Positions 1 to 9,450 of a stretch of DNA of 64,000 nt are shown in pieces. This DNA is from Macrococcoides bohemicum (GTDB taxonomy: Bacteria; Bacillota; Bacilli; Staphylococcales; Staphylococcaceae), in the NCBI RefSeq assembly GCF_042658685.1, contig NZ_JBHSQY010000001.1; one strand, written 5' to 3'. The translations under genes and the position numbers were made by a program. The notes beneath the pieces were generated by a model, which was given only the letters and a program-made list of their open reading frames with translations, was not told where the DNA came from and ran no database searches. Every line of letters begins with the position of its first letter. Positions within the stretch are counted from its first letter, which is position 1.

Positions 1-1
1 A

Positions 2-229
2 CTTATGGATGGCAGCTGTCAAGTACCGATTGCGGGACATGCAGTAATGTCTAATGATAAAATCACATTTACCGGATTGATTATGTCTACTGACGGCAAA
101 GAAAAATATAAAGTAACTGAAGCAGGTACTGATCCTGTAGTATTAGGTGCTAAAGTAGCTGAGGCCATGCAACGAAATGGCGCACAGAAGATTATCGAAA
201 CTTTGAATAATACGCCAAAATCAAACTAG
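2..229 (+). CDS. hemC: hydroxymethylbilane synthase, C-terminal fragment (5' end outside window)
   Basis: This is the last quarter of porphobilinogen deaminase, which joins four porphobilinogens into hydroxymethylbilane in the cytosolic haem pathway. The visible part is the C-terminal domain and starts with a CQVPIAGHA segment, which matches the conserved cysteine region that carries the dipyrromethane cofactor. The frame is open to the window edge, so the ATG at 5 is internal. It is followed 12 bp later by hemD and then hemB and hemL, the standard Bacillales haem operon order. The call rests on this short domain plus the neighbours. Confidence 0.9.
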   Translation, partial: LMDGSCQVPIAGHAVMSNDKITFTGLIMSTDGKEKYKVTEAGTDPVVLGAKVAEAMQRNGAQKIIETLNNTPKSN

Positions 230-241
230 AGGATGGTAAAC

Positions 242-925
242 ATGAAGCCAATTGTATTGATGACAGATAGTAAATTGTATAGGGATGAGCGTGTCGAAAT
301 CATTCACCTACCGTTTATCGGTGTTGAACCTCTTCCTGTACAACCTACTCGTCAGCATTATGATTGGCTTATTTTTACAAGTAAAAATGCAGTGGAAATC
401 TTTTTTAAACTGTATGCACATGTTACTTTTGATAATATCGCTGCGATAGGAATAAAAACAAAAGAACATATTGAGCATTACAATCATAAAGTAGTATTTA
501 TGCCCTCTAAATTTAATCAGGAAAGTTTTATCGATGAAATGGATAATATATTTTGTCACAGTACAGTGTGTTTACCTATTTCAACAGAAGCAAGACCGAA
601 AATGTATGATGCATTGAAATCTTTGGCGGATGTGGATAGAATTGATTTATATCGACCAGTAAAAATAGATGAAAATATCAATTTGGCTTTGCAATTGATT
701 GAAACACATCAGGTAGACTGGATAACATTCATGTCGCCGTCTAGTGTCAATGCGTATGGAAAACAGTCTAAAAATCATAATTTATCGTTTATGGCAATTG
801 GTCATGTGACGAGCAGTGCATTAAATCAATTAAATATTGAGCATTATGTAAGTCAAATTGAAACGAAGAAGAGTATGATTGATACGATATTGAATATAGA
901 AAATAACAGAAAAGGTGGATTATAA
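242..925 (+). CDS. hemD: uroporphyrinogen-III synthase
   Basis: HemD closes and inverts ring D of hydroxymethylbilane to make uroporphyrinogen III. The product is about 227 aa, a normal length, with the two-lobe layout of the family and a late 'DWITFMSPSSVNAY' stretch that matches the conserved T/S-S-x-x-A-V/N region. An in-frame ATG lies 9 nt earlier at 233, but AGAGG at 228-232 is well spaced only for the ATG at 242. The family is poorly conserved in sequence, so position between hemC and hemB carries much of the weight. Its TAA shares one base with the hemB ATG, which suggests translational coupling. Confidence 0.88.
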   Translation: MKPIVLMTDSKLYRDERVEIIHLPFIGVEPLPVQPTRQHYDWLIFTSKNAVEIFFKLYAHVTFDNIAAIGIKTKEHIEHYNHKVVFMPSKFNQESFIDEMDNIFCHSTVCLPISTEARPKMYDALKSLADVDRIDLYRPVKIDENINLALQLIETHQVDWITFMSPSSVNAYGKQSKNHNLSFMAIGHVTSSALNQLNIEHYVSQIETKKSMIDTILNIENNRKGGL

Positions 926-1908
926 TGAATTTTGATAGACACAGACGTTTACGTTCTTCAATAAATATGAGAAATATGGTAAGAGAAACGAGTATTGCGA
1001 AAAGAGATCTAATTTATCCAATATTCGTCGTTGAAAAAGATGACGTAAAAAATGAAATTGCTTCTATGCCAGGGATTTACCAGTGGAGTTTAAACATTGT
1101 TGAAGAAGAAATTAAAAATGCATATGATTCAGGTATTCGTGCAATTATGTTCTTTGGTATTCCGAATCATAAAGATGAATGTGGTACAGGTGCATTTGAT
1201 GATGACGGTGTTATACAGAAGGCAACACGTTTAGCGAAGTCATTATATCCGGATTTACTTATATTAGCTGATACTTGTTTATGCGAATATACAGACCATG
1301 GTCATTGTGGTGTGCTCGATGATCATACACATGACGTCATCAATGATGAAACGTTGCCATTGCTTGTAAAGACAGCAGTTTCTCAGGCGAAAGCAGGTGC
1401 AGATATTATTGCACCAAGTAATATGATGGATGGATTCGTTGCTGAAATTCGTAAAGGTTTAGATGAAGCTGGCTTTATTAATATCCCGATTATGAGTTAT
1501 GGCATTAAATATGCATCAGCATTTTACGGTCCATTCCGTGATGCAGCTGAAAGTACGCCTAGTCATGGTGATAGAAAGACATATCAAATGGATCCGGCAA
1601 ATCGTCTTGAAGCACTACGTGAACTGCAAAGTGATGAAAAAGAAGGTTGCGATATGATGATCGTTAAACCAGCATTGAGTTATTTAGATATTATCCGTGA
1701 CGTACGTAATAATAGTAATCTTCCGATTGTTGCATATAATGTCAGCGGAGAATATTCAATGACAAAAGCTGCTGCAGCAAATGGCTGGATTGATGAAGAA
1801 CGCGTTGTAATGGAACAGATGCTTTCAATGAAACGTGCAGGTGCAGATATGATCATTACTTATTTTGCAAAAGATATTTGTTATTACATCGACAAAGGAG
1901 ACTACTAA
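925..1908 (+). CDS. hemB: delta-aminolevulinic acid dehydratase (porphobilinogen synthase)
   Basis: HemB condenses two 5-aminolevulinate molecules to porphobilinogen. The 327-aa protein is full length. It shows the cysteine-rich metal site ADTCLCEYTDHGHCGVL near residue 120 and both Schiff-base lysines, in SYGIKYASAFYGPFRDA (about residue 195) and MMIVKPALSYLD (about residue 250). The cysteines indicate a zinc-dependent type. The start overlaps the hemD stop (TAATG) behind AGGTGG. It lies in the hem operon, with hemL starting 2 bp after its stop. Confidence 0.97.
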   Translation: MNFDRHRRLRSSINMRNMVRETSIAKRDLIYPIFVVEKDDVKNEIASMPGIYQWSLNIVEEEIKNAYDSGIRAIMFFGIPNHKDECGTGAFDDDGVIQKATRLAKSLYPDLLILADTCLCEYTDHGHCGVLDDHTHDVINDETLPLLVKTAVSQAKAGADIIAPSNMMDGFVAEIRKGLDEAGFINIPIMSYGIKYASAFYGPFRDAAESTPSHGDRKTYQMDPANRLEALRELQSDEKEGCDMMIVKPALSYLDIIRDVRNNSNLPIVAYNVSGEYSMTKAAAANGWIDEERVVMEQMLSMKRAGADMIITYFAKDICYYIDKGDY

Positions 1909-1909
1909 A

Positions 1910-3196
1910 ATGAAATTTACCAAATCACATGATGCATTCAAGTCGGCTGTAGAATTAATGCCTGGAGGCGTTAACAGCCCTGTTCGAGCATTTAAAAGTG
2001 TAGATATGGATCCAATATTTATGGATCACGGAAAGGGATCTAAAATTTATGATATCGATGGCAATGAATATATCGATTATGTATTAAGCTGGGGACCATT
2101 AATCTTAGGACATGCCGATGATAAAGTAACAGATGAACTTCAAAAGGCTATCTTGAAAGGTAGTAGCTTTGGGGCACCTACAACGTTAGAAAATGAAATG
2201 GCGAAACTTGTCATTGAACGCGTGCCATCAGTTGAGATGGTACGTATGGTATCAAGCGGAACTGAAGCAACACTTGCTGCACTTCGTTTAGCACGCGGAT
2301 ATACCGGAAAAAATAAAATATTAAAATTTATCGGATGTTATCACGGACATAGCGATTCATTATTAATTAAAGCAGGATCAGGAGTAGCAACGCTTGGCTT
2401 ACCAGACTCACCAGGTGTACCTAAAGGAACTGCTGAAAATACGATTACAGTACATTACAATGATCTGGACGCAGTACAAGTTGCTTTTGAGAAATATGGT
2501 GATGATATTGCATGTATTATTGTTGAACCAGTAGCTGGGAATATGGGGGTTGTACCTCCAGTTGAAGGATTTTTACAAGGATTGCGTGATATTACAACAC
2601 AATACGGTGCTTTACTTATCTTTGATGAAGTTATGACAGGTTTTAGAGTAGACTACAATTGTGCACAAGGATATTTCGATGTCACACCTGATTTAACGTG
2701 TCTTGGAAAAGTTATAGGTGGAGGACTGCCTGTTGGCGCTTTTGGTGGTAAACGTGAAATTATGGAGCACATCGCACCAGCAGGTAGTATATATCAGGCA
2801 GGAACTTTAAGTGGTAATCCATTAGCTATGACAGGTGGATATTATACATTAAGTCAATTAACTAAAGAGAGCTATGCTCACTTCAATCAATTAGGTGATC
2901 AGTTAGAAAAAGGATTGTATGAGGTGTTTAATAAACATAACGTTCCGATTACCGTAAATAGAGCTGGCAGTATGATTGGATACTTTTTAAATGAAGAAAA
3001 AGTAACGAACTTTGAAATTGCTTCGAAATCAGATTTAAAACAATTTGCTGCGATGTATAAAGAAATGGCGAATAACGGTGTATTTCTTCCACCTTCACAA
3101 TTTGAAGGTATGTTTATGTCTACACAACATACGAGCGAAGATATCAATAAGACGTTAAATGCATTTGATATGTCATTATCTAAGTTAAAAAAGTAA
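1910..3196 (+). CDS. hemL: glutamate-1-semialdehyde 2,1-aminomutase
   Basis: HemL is the PLP-dependent aminomutase that turns glutamate-1-semialdehyde into 5-aminolevulinate, supplying HemB. The 428-aa length is typical. Visible features include PGGVNSPVRAF at the N-terminus, the GTEA phosphate-binding region, and the PLP lysine in CLGKVIGGGLPVGAFGG near residue 267. The reading frame extends upstream into hemB, but the ATG at 1910 follows AAAGGAG at a normal distance and matches the family N-terminus. A strong hairpin at 3225-3258 ends the operon. Confidence 0.97.
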   Translation: MKFTKSHDAFKSAVELMPGGVNSPVRAFKSVDMDPIFMDHGKGSKIYDIDGNEYIDYVLSWGPLILGHADDKVTDELQKAILKGSSFGAPTTLENEMAKLVIERVPSVEMVRMVSSGTEATLAALRLARGYTGKNKILKFIGCYHGHSDSLLIKAGSGVATLGLPDSPGVPKGTAENTITVHYNDLDAVQVAFEKYGDDIACIIVEPVAGNMGVVPPVEGFLQGLRDITTQYGALLIFDEVMTGFRVDYNCAQGYFDVTPDLTCLGKVIGGGLPVGAFGGKREIMEHIAPAGSIYQAGTLSGNPLAMTGGYYTLSQLTKESYAHFNQLGDQLEKGLYEVFNKHNVPITVNRAGSMIGYFLNEEKVTNFEIASKSDLKQFAAMYKEMANNGVFLPPSQFEGMFMSTQHTSEDINKTLNAFDMSLSKLKK

Positions 3197-3224
3197 GAAA
3201 TAGAAATAAATATTTTTTTCAAGA

Positions 3225-3265
3225 AGAACAATAATCGATTGTAATTGATTATTGTTCTATTTTAT
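3225..3265. terminator. terminator after hem operon
   Basis: A perfect 12-bp inverted repeat (AGAACAATAATC / GATTATTGTTCT) with a 10-nt loop is followed by a T-rich tract. It lies just after hemL. The rest of 3197-3511 is AT-rich and holds no gene I can support, but must carry the promoter of the next gene. Confidence 0.85.
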
Positions 3266-3511
3266 TTTTATTGTGAATTGCAATAATTTAGTACAACTTA
3301 TTTTATTAAATAAATTGAAAATTTCTTTTGGATATCTGTTCTGATCAATTTCTGATAAATAAATATTCTAGTATAAAAGGCTTGATATTACTGTATTTTT
3401 AAGGAATTAGAAAATTTTTTTAAATATAAATGTTTATAACTATGTTATTAAGGTTATCTTAATTATGTAATTAATTTTCTATTACATAAAAAAAATGTGG
3501 AGGTAGTTATC

Positions 3512-3967
3512 ATGTCAAACAATAGAAACGATAACAACAAAAATAATCAAGACAGAGATGTAATTTATAATTCAGAAACAGATCGTAACAAAACTCACGT
3601 TACACATCAAGCAGACGGCGACACTTATAAAGATGGCCGTAAAGTTAGTGAAGGTGAACATCATGATAAGGTTGTAGTTGAAGAACGTGACAGTGTTCGT
3701 CATGATCACATCGAACGTGAACCTAAGAAGAAAAGCCCATGGGCATGGTTATTACCATTATTATTACTAGCATTATTAGCAATCTTAGCTTTAAGTTTCT
3801 GTAATAATAAAGATGATGATGATAAAGACAAAACAGATTCAGAAACTAAAACAGAAGAAAAAGCGACAACAGAAGAAGTAGAAACTACTGAAGATGCTAC
3901 AACTGAAGAAGCTTCAATCAAAAAATTCGATCTTGCAACAATCACAAATTTTGATTTAGCTGCATAA
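3512..3967 (+). CDS. unknown single-pass membrane protein with acidic repeat tail
   Basis: I do not recognise this 151-aa protein. It has a very hydrophilic, Asn/Asp-rich N-terminal half (about residues 1-75), a basic EREPKKK stop, one hydrophobic segment (SPWAWLLPLLLLALLAILAL, about 75-95), then a D/K-rich and threonine/glutamate repeat tail (TEE/TTE units). The positive-inside rule places the N-terminus in the cytoplasm and the acidic tail outside. The first in-frame ATG is at 3497, but GGAGG at 3499-3503 makes the ATG at 3512 the likely start. It is monocistronic, with its own terminator. Confidence 0.7.
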   Translation: MSNNRNDNNKNNQDRDVIYNSETDRNKTHVTHQADGDTYKDGRKVSEGEHHDKVVVEERDSVRHDHIEREPKKKSPWAWLLPLLLLALLAILALSFCNNKDDDDKDKTDSETKTEEKATTEEVETTEDATTEEASIKKFDLATITNFDLAA

Positions 3968-3975
3968 TGATAACT

Positions 3976-4005
3976 AATAGGACTCAATATGAGTCCTATT
4001 TTTTG
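3976..4005 (+). terminator. terminator after the acidic-tail membrane protein
   Basis: AATAGGACTC and GAGTCCTATT form a perfect 10-bp stem with a 5-nt loop, followed by a T run. Confidence 0.9.
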
Positions 4006-4102
4006 TGTTATAAGCAATTAATATGTATTATTTTATTTTCTTCTATATATTAATAGTAGCAAAGGTTATTTTACCGTATTAAATTTGATGGAAGTGTTTT
4101 TT

Positions 4103-5164
4103 ATGAGTTATATATTACTATTTTTAATCAGCATTATTTTCAGTTTGATTTTAGATCAGATAGGTATGATACTACCATGGTTATTTGGACCGATCTTAGC
4201 TACTATAATTCTCAGGAAATTTACCTCATTAACATATAGGTGGCCTAAGTGGCTTGGAGACATAGGTCTATATATATTAGGTGCACAAATAGGTGTGTCT
4301 TTTACAAAAGAGGTATTTGTAGATATCGCGGGTGATTTCCTGTCTGTTATATTTTTAAGTGTAATGATTTTATTGAGTGCTATAATGATTTCATTTGTTT
4401 TTAAACACATTGTTAATTGTACAACTGAAACTGCTTTACTGGCGTCCATTCCAGGTGCATTAAATCAAATGATCGTTATGGCAGAAGAAAATAAAAATGC
4501 CAACATCTTAGTTGTAACACTTGCACAAACGTCTCGTTTACTGTTCGTAATTATGATTGTGCCGTTTATTTCTAGTATGACTTCAGACAATCATGAACAT
4601 TATCAAATTAATAGAGCAAAGCAAGTATTTGAAGTTTTAACGCTTGAACAAATTGTAATGATTGTTGCGATGATTGCTGCAGGTATATATATTTTAAAGC
4701 TTATCCATTTTCCTGTGCCAGATATGTTAGGTCCGACATTTGCCATTTTAATCTGGAATTTAAGTACGGGATTAAATTTTACTGTTCCGATGTCATTGAT
4801 AAACTTTGCACAATTATTGTTTGGTGTACGTATTGGACTGCAAATGTATGATTTATCTAGTCAGATAAATAAAAGGTTGTTTATAGGGATTTTTATTCAA
4901 AATATATTACTTATTATTTGTGCCATTTTTTTGAGTATCGTTATCAATATTTATACAGATCATAACTTTAATGATGTATTCTTAATTGCAGCGCCAGGAG
5001 GTATGGCACAGATAATCGTAGTCGCACTTGAGACAGGGGCAAATGTTGCGATGATATCAAGCTATCATATTTTTAGGATCTTTCTTATTTTATTAATTGT
5101 AGCGCCAATAATGTCCTGGTACTTAACGCATAGACTGAATAGTGAGATAGGCAGTGCTGATTGA
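4103..5164 (+). CDS. AbrB-family (PF05145-like) polytopic membrane protein
   Basis: The 353-aa protein is almost wholly hydrophobic with roughly ten membrane segments. It shows an internal duplication: a 'SIPGALNQMIVMAE' motif near residue 120 and an 'AAPGGMAQIIVVALE' motif near residue 305. This duplicated PGG-x-x-Q-hydrophobic pattern is characteristic of the AbrB-duplication family, often annotated as a putative ammonia monooxygenase or AbrB regulator, although it is clearly a membrane protein of unknown substrate. The ATG at 4103 is favoured by GGAAG at 4090-4094; an earlier ATG at 4088 lacks a ribosome site. Confidence 0.75.
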   Translation: MSYILLFLISIIFSLILDQIGMILPWLFGPILATIILRKFTSLTYRWPKWLGDIGLYILGAQIGVSFTKEVFVDIAGDFLSVIFLSVMILLSAIMISFVFKHIVNCTTETALLASIPGALNQMIVMAEENKNANILVVTLAQTSRLLFVIMIVPFISSMTSDNHEHYQINRAKQVFEVLTLEQIVMIVAMIAAGIYILKLIHFPVPDMLGPTFAILIWNLSTGLNFTVPMSLINFAQLLFGVRIGLQMYDLSSQINKRLFIGIFIQNILLIICAIFLSIVINIYTDHNFNDVFLIAAPGGMAQIIVVALETGANVAMISSYHIFRIFLILLIVAPIMSWYLTHRLNSEIGSAD

Positions 5165-5194
5165 CAGTTAAATGATAATCTTATACAATATGTT

Positions 5195-5418
5195 TAACTA
5201 AATATTCCTACAGGAAGAGTAGTTAGATGGATATCCAAGAGAGTGCATGGACGGTGGAAATGCATATTGAAATTTAGCGAAGGTAGCCTGACTTGAATGT
5301 ACTTTGAACTTAAGTAGAGGTACACGTGCGAGAGCGTTAATCGAAACAAGTGCAGCGTAAGCTGAATTTAGGTGGTACCACGGTTATCCCGTCCTATTGT
5401 TATAGGACGGGATTTTTT
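5195..5418 (+). promoter_or_regulatory. T-box riboswitch controlling valS
   Basis: The 290-bp gap before valS contains a T-box leader. The T-box sequence AGGTGGTACCACGG is at 5370-5383, and a terminator hairpin (CCCGTCCTAT / ATAGGACGGG, 5388-5411) with a T run follows directly. Its TGGT bulge would pair with an acceptor end carrying discriminator A73, as expected for tRNA-Val. Uncharged tRNA-Val is expected to stabilise the antiterminator and let valS be transcribed. I did not assign the specifier codon with certainty. Confidence 0.92.
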
Positions 5419-5457
5419 TGCAGGAAATTTTGGACAATATATATTGGAGGAATGACT

Positions 5458-8085
5458 ATGGATACAAAATACAATCCACAGCAAGTAGAACAAGGACGAT
5501 ACCAGGAATGGTTAGATAAAAGTTTATTTAAAGCAACTGAAGATGATGACAAGAAGCCATTTACTATAGTGATTCCGCCACCGAATGTTACAGGTAAATT
5601 GCATATTGGGCATGCATGGGATACGACTTTACAAGATATTATTACGCGTATAAAACGCATGCAGGGTTATAATACATTATACTTACCAGGAATGGACCAT
5701 GCAGGAATAGCGACACAGGCTAAAGTTGAAGCGAAGTTACGTGAAGAAGGTATTACACGTCATGATATTGGTCGTGCAAAATTTTTAGAGCATACAATGG
5801 ATTGGAAAGAAGAATATGCAGGTTTTATTCGTGATCAATGGGCGAAACTTGGATTAGGATTAGATTATTCTCGTGAACGCTTCACCTTAGATGAAGGATT
5901 AAGTGAAGCGGTTAAAGAAGTTTTCGTTAAAATGTATGATAAAGGTTTAATCTACCGTGGCGAGCGTATTATTAACTGGGATCCAGCAGCGCGAACTGCA
6001 TTAAGTGATATCGAAGTAATACATGAGGAAGTTGAAGGCGCATTCTATCATATCAAATATCCATATGCAGAAGGTGAAGGATTTATTGAAATTGCAACAA
6101 CACGTCCTGAAACATTACTAGGTGATACTGCTGTTGTTGTACATCCAGAAGATGAACGATATAAAGATGTAATCGGTAAAACAGTTATCTTGCCAATCGT
6201 TGAACGTGAGTTACCTATTTTAGGTGATGATTATGTAGAGATGGATTTTGGTAGTGGTGCAATGAAAGTTACTCCAGCGCATGATCCAAATGACTTTGAA
6301 ATCGGTAATCGTCATAATCTGAAACGCATCAATGTAATGAATGAAGACGGTACGATGAACGAATTAGCTGGTAAATATGCTGGTATGGACCGCTTTGAAT
6401 GTCGTAAGACGCTTGTGCAAGACTTACAGGATGCTGGTCTGATGATTAAAATTGAGAAACATATGCATCAGGTTGGTCATAGTGAAAGAAGCGGCGCGAT
6501 TGTAGAACCTTATCTTTCAAAACAATGGTTCGTAAAAATGGCTCCTTTAGCAGAACAATCATTAAATTTTCAAAAGACAGATGAAAAAATTGAATTTGTT
6601 CCGCCACGTTTTGAAGGAACATTTAACCGCTGGATGGAGGGTATCCATGATTGGTGTATATCACGTCAGTTATGGTGGGGACATCAAATTCCTGCATGGT
6701 ATCACAATGAAACAGGAGAATTATACGTAGGTAAAGAAGCGCCTGTTGATAGTGAAAACTGGACACAGGATGAAGATGTTCTAGATACTTGGTTCTCAAG
6801 TGCATTATGGCCTTTCTCTACTCTTGGCTGGCCAAATGTGGATGCTGAAGATTTCAAACGTTTCTATCCGACTAATGTGCTTGTTACAGGTTATGATATT
6901 ATCTTCTTCTGGGTTGCACGTATGATCTTCCAGGGTATTGAATTTACAGAGACGAAACCTTTTAATGAAGTATTGATTCATGGGCTAGTACGTGCTGAAG
7001 ATGGCCGTAAAATGAGTAAATCATTAGGCAACGGTGTAGATCCAATGGACGTTATTGAACAATATGGTGCTGATAGTTTACGCTACTTCTTAGCAACGGG
7101 ATCAACACCTGGTCAGGATTTACGTTATTCTACAGAAAAGATTGAAGCAACCTGGAACTTCATCAATAAAATATGGAATGCTTCGCGATTCAGTATTATG
7201 AATATCGGTGATGATTTTAAATCTAGTGATATTAAATTAGATGGTAAAAAATCTCTTGCTGATGAATGGATTTTAACACGTCTAAATGAAACGATTGAAG
7301 AAGTAACACGTTTAGCAGATAAGTATGAGTTTGGTGAAGTTGGCCGAGTACTATATAACTTTATCTGGGACGAATTCTGTGACTGGTATATTGAAATGAG
7401 TAAAATACCGATGAACGGTGAAGATGAAGAAGCAAAACAAATGACGCGTTCGATTTTAGCATATACTTTAGATTCAATTATGCGTATGATGCACCCGTTT
7501 ATGCCATTCGTTACAGAAAGCATCTGGCAGAACTTACCTGTTGAAGGTGACTCTATCGTTACAGCAAGCTGGCCGGTAGTGCGTCCTGAGCTTTCGGATA
7601 TTGAAAGTAAGAAATCAATGGAACAGCTTATGGAAATTATTCGTGCCGTGAGAAATACGCGTAATGAAGTGAATACGCCAATGAGTAAACAAATTCCGAT
7701 GATGATTAAGACGAATAATCAGGAAACGACTGAACGCCTTGAAACAGAGAGACCTTTTATCGAGCGTTTCTGTAATCCAAGTGAACTTACCATCAGCACC
7801 GAAGTTGATATGCCTGAAGAAGTGATGACTACAGCTGTAACAGGTGGATTGGTTATCTTACCATTAGAAGGTTTAATCGACATGGACAAAGAAATTGAGC
7901 GATTAGAAAAAGAATTGAAGAAATGGGCTTCAGAGTTAGATCGTGTTAATAAAAAGTTAAGTAATGAAAAGTTCGTATCTAAAGCACCTGAGAAAATTAT
8001 AAATGAAGAAAAAGAAAAACAAGCACTTTATACAGAAAAATATGAAAGTGTTCAAGCACGATTAAATCAATTGAACAGGAAGTAA
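5458..8085 (+). CDS. valS: valyl-tRNA synthetase
   Basis: ValRS charges tRNA-Val and edits threonine. The 875-aa protein carries the class I HIGH motif (PPPNVTGKLHIGHAWD, about residue 45), the long editing insert with TTRPETLLGDTAV, and the KMSKS loop (GRKMSKSLGNGVDP, about residue 525). It ends in a charged coiled coil (about 810-875) that binds tRNA. The frame opens at 5350, inside the T-box, but GGAGG at 5446-5450 fixes the ATG at 5458. folC follows 4 bp after the stop and is probably co-transcribed under the T-box. Confidence 0.98.
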   Translation: MDTKYNPQQVEQGRYQEWLDKSLFKATEDDDKKPFTIVIPPPNVTGKLHIGHAWDTTLQDIITRIKRMQGYNTLYLPGMDHAGIATQAKVEAKLREEGITRHDIGRAKFLEHTMDWKEEYAGFIRDQWAKLGLGLDYSRERFTLDEGLSEAVKEVFVKMYDKGLIYRGERIINWDPAARTALSDIEVIHEEVEGAFYHIKYPYAEGEGFIEIATTRPETLLGDTAVVVHPEDERYKDVIGKTVILPIVERELPILGDDYVEMDFGSGAMKVTPAHDPNDFEIGNRHNLKRINVMNEDGTMNELAGKYAGMDRFECRKTLVQDLQDAGLMIKIEKHMHQVGHSERSGAIVEPYLSKQWFVKMAPLAEQSLNFQKTDEKIEFVPPRFEGTFNRWMEGIHDWCISRQLWWGHQIPAWYHNETGELYVGKEAPVDSENWTQDEDVLDTWFSSALWPFSTLGWPNVDAEDFKRFYPTNVLVTGYDIIFFWVARMIFQGIEFTETKPFNEVLIHGLVRAEDGRKMSKSLGNGVDPMDVIEQYGADSLRYFLATGSTPGQDLRYSTEKIEATWNFINKIWNASRFSIMNIGDDFKSSDIKLDGKKSLADEWILTRLNETIEEVTRLADKYEFGEVGRVLYNFIWDEFCDWYIEMSKIPMNGEDEEAKQMTRSILAYTLDSIMRMMHPFMPFVTESIWQNLPVEGDSIVTASWPVVRPELSDIESKKSMEQLMEIIRAVRNTRNEVNTPMSKQIPMMIKTNNQETTERLETERPFIERFCNPSELTISTEVDMPEEVMTTAVTGGLVILPLEGLIDMDKEIERLEKELKKWASELDRVNKKLSNEKFVSKAPEKIINEEKEKQALYTEKYESVQARLNQLNRK

Positions 8086-8089
8086 TCAT

Positions 8090-9352
8090 ATGAATTATTT
8101 AGAGAGCTTATATTGGATTCATGAGCGTTATAAATTTGGAATTAAGCCGGGTATTAAACGTATGGAATGGATGCTTGAACGATTAGAACATCCTGAAAGA
8201 AATATTAATGGTATTCATGTCGTTGGTACAAATGGTAAAGGTTCAACGGTTAGTTATTTAAAGAATGCATTGATTGAAAATAATTATTCTGTAGGAACCT
8301 TTACATCACCTTATATAGAAACTTTCAATGAACGTATCAGTCTTAATGGCTTGCCAATTACGAATGATGAAATCGTTGAGCTTGTTAGTATCGTAAAACC
8401 CGTTAGTGAAATGCTGGACGCTGAAACAGATTTAGGAGTAGCGACGGAATTTGAAATAATTACGATGATGATGTTTGTGTATTTCGGTCAAATTCATCCA
8501 GTGGATTTCGTGATTGTAGAAGCTGGTTTAGGAGCTAAGAATGACTCGACCAACGTGTTCATGCCTATCATGACCATCTTAACAAGTATCGGTTTAGATC
8601 ATACTAATATTATCGGAGATTCTTATCTGGATATTGCGAAAGAAAAAGCTGGTGTGATAAAGGCCGGCGTGCCTTTCGTCTATGCAGCCAAAAACGATGA
8701 AGCAAAGGCGTATTTAAATTCAGTCGTCGAAGAAAAGCACGTAAAAGGTATAAAGCTGGAACGTGATATTCAATGTATTTCAAACGGTAAGGAATTTACG
8801 TTCAGATATAAAGACTATGAACTAGAAAATATCGAGCTGAAGATGATCGGTACGCATCAACAGGAAAATGCTTCACTTGCGATTGCGACATTATTAGAGA
8901 TGTTTGATCGTGGAATGATTATGCTTAATTTCAATAAAATGATCGATGCGATTGAAGATACTACGTGGACTGGTCGCATTGAGACTGTTCGGGAGAATCC
9001 AACTATTATTCTTGATGGTGCACATAATAAAGAATCTATTGATGTATTAGTAGATACTATGAAAACATATTATCCTGATCGACGAATCGATGTGCTATTC
9101 TCAGCAATTGATGGGAAACCAATCGGCAAGATGCTAAAAGCTCTGGAATCAATTGCCGATACATTTTACGTGACAGCATTTGATTTCCCGAAAGCATTAC
9201 CGGTTGACACCATTTATGAGAATGTAGAGCATGAAAAGAAAGTTAAAATTAAAGACTATGCAGATTTTATTAAGTCGTACGATGGAGACTTATTGCTTGT
9301 TACAGGAAGTTTATATTTTATCAGTGCGGTAAAAGATAAATTAAAAAAATAA
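8090..9352 (+). CDS. folC: folylpolyglutamate synthase / dihydrofolate synthase
   Basis: FolC adds glutamate to folates, and in bacteria usually also makes dihydrofolate. The 420-aa protein has the Mur-ligase P-loop VGTNGKGSTVSYLK near residue 45, the LDHTNIIGDS segment near 165 and the C-terminal ligase domain with ILDGAHNKES. It directly follows valS, the conserved order in staphylococci and bacilli. A hairpin terminator lies 14 bp downstream. Confidence 0.96.
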   Translation: MNYLESLYWIHERYKFGIKPGIKRMEWMLERLEHPERNINGIHVVGTNGKGSTVSYLKNALIENNYSVGTFTSPYIETFNERISLNGLPITNDEIVELVSIVKPVSEMLDAETDLGVATEFEIITMMMFVYFGQIHPVDFVIVEAGLGAKNDSTNVFMPIMTILTSIGLDHTNIIGDSYLDIAKEKAGVIKAGVPFVYAAKNDEAKAYLNSVVEEKHVKGIKLERDIQCISNGKEFTFRYKDYELENIELKMIGTHQQENASLAIATLLEMFDRGMIMLNFNKMIDAIEDTTWTGRIETVRENPTIILDGAHNKESIDVLVDTMKTYYPDRRIDVLFSAIDGKPIGKMLKALESIADTFYVTAFDFPKALPVDTIYENVEHEKKVKIKDYADFIKSYDGDLLLVTGSLYFISAVKDKLKK

Positions 9353-9365
9353 TTGATACATTTTT

Positions 9366-9400
9366 GACAAAGAGTCTATTTATAGATTCTTTGTTTTTTT
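9366..9400 (+). terminator. terminator after folC
   Basis: ACAAAGA-TCTA pairs with TAGA-TCTTTGT across a 4-nt loop and is followed by a run of T. Confidence 0.85.
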
Positions 9401-9450
9401 ATGCAGAAATTTCAGAAAATAGGGAATGATATTTTAAAGGAGGAATTTAT

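Noticed and set aside
5350..5457. N-terminal extension of ValRS
   Set aside because: The frame passes through the T-box antiterminator and terminator; the ribosome site fixes ATG 5458.
7125..7523. 132-aa open frame opposite valS, and similar long antisense frames such as 9900-10337, 51738-52145 and 56889-57287
   Set aside because: All lie wholly inside strongly supported genes on the other strand, have no ribosome sites and look like reverse translations of conserved proteins.
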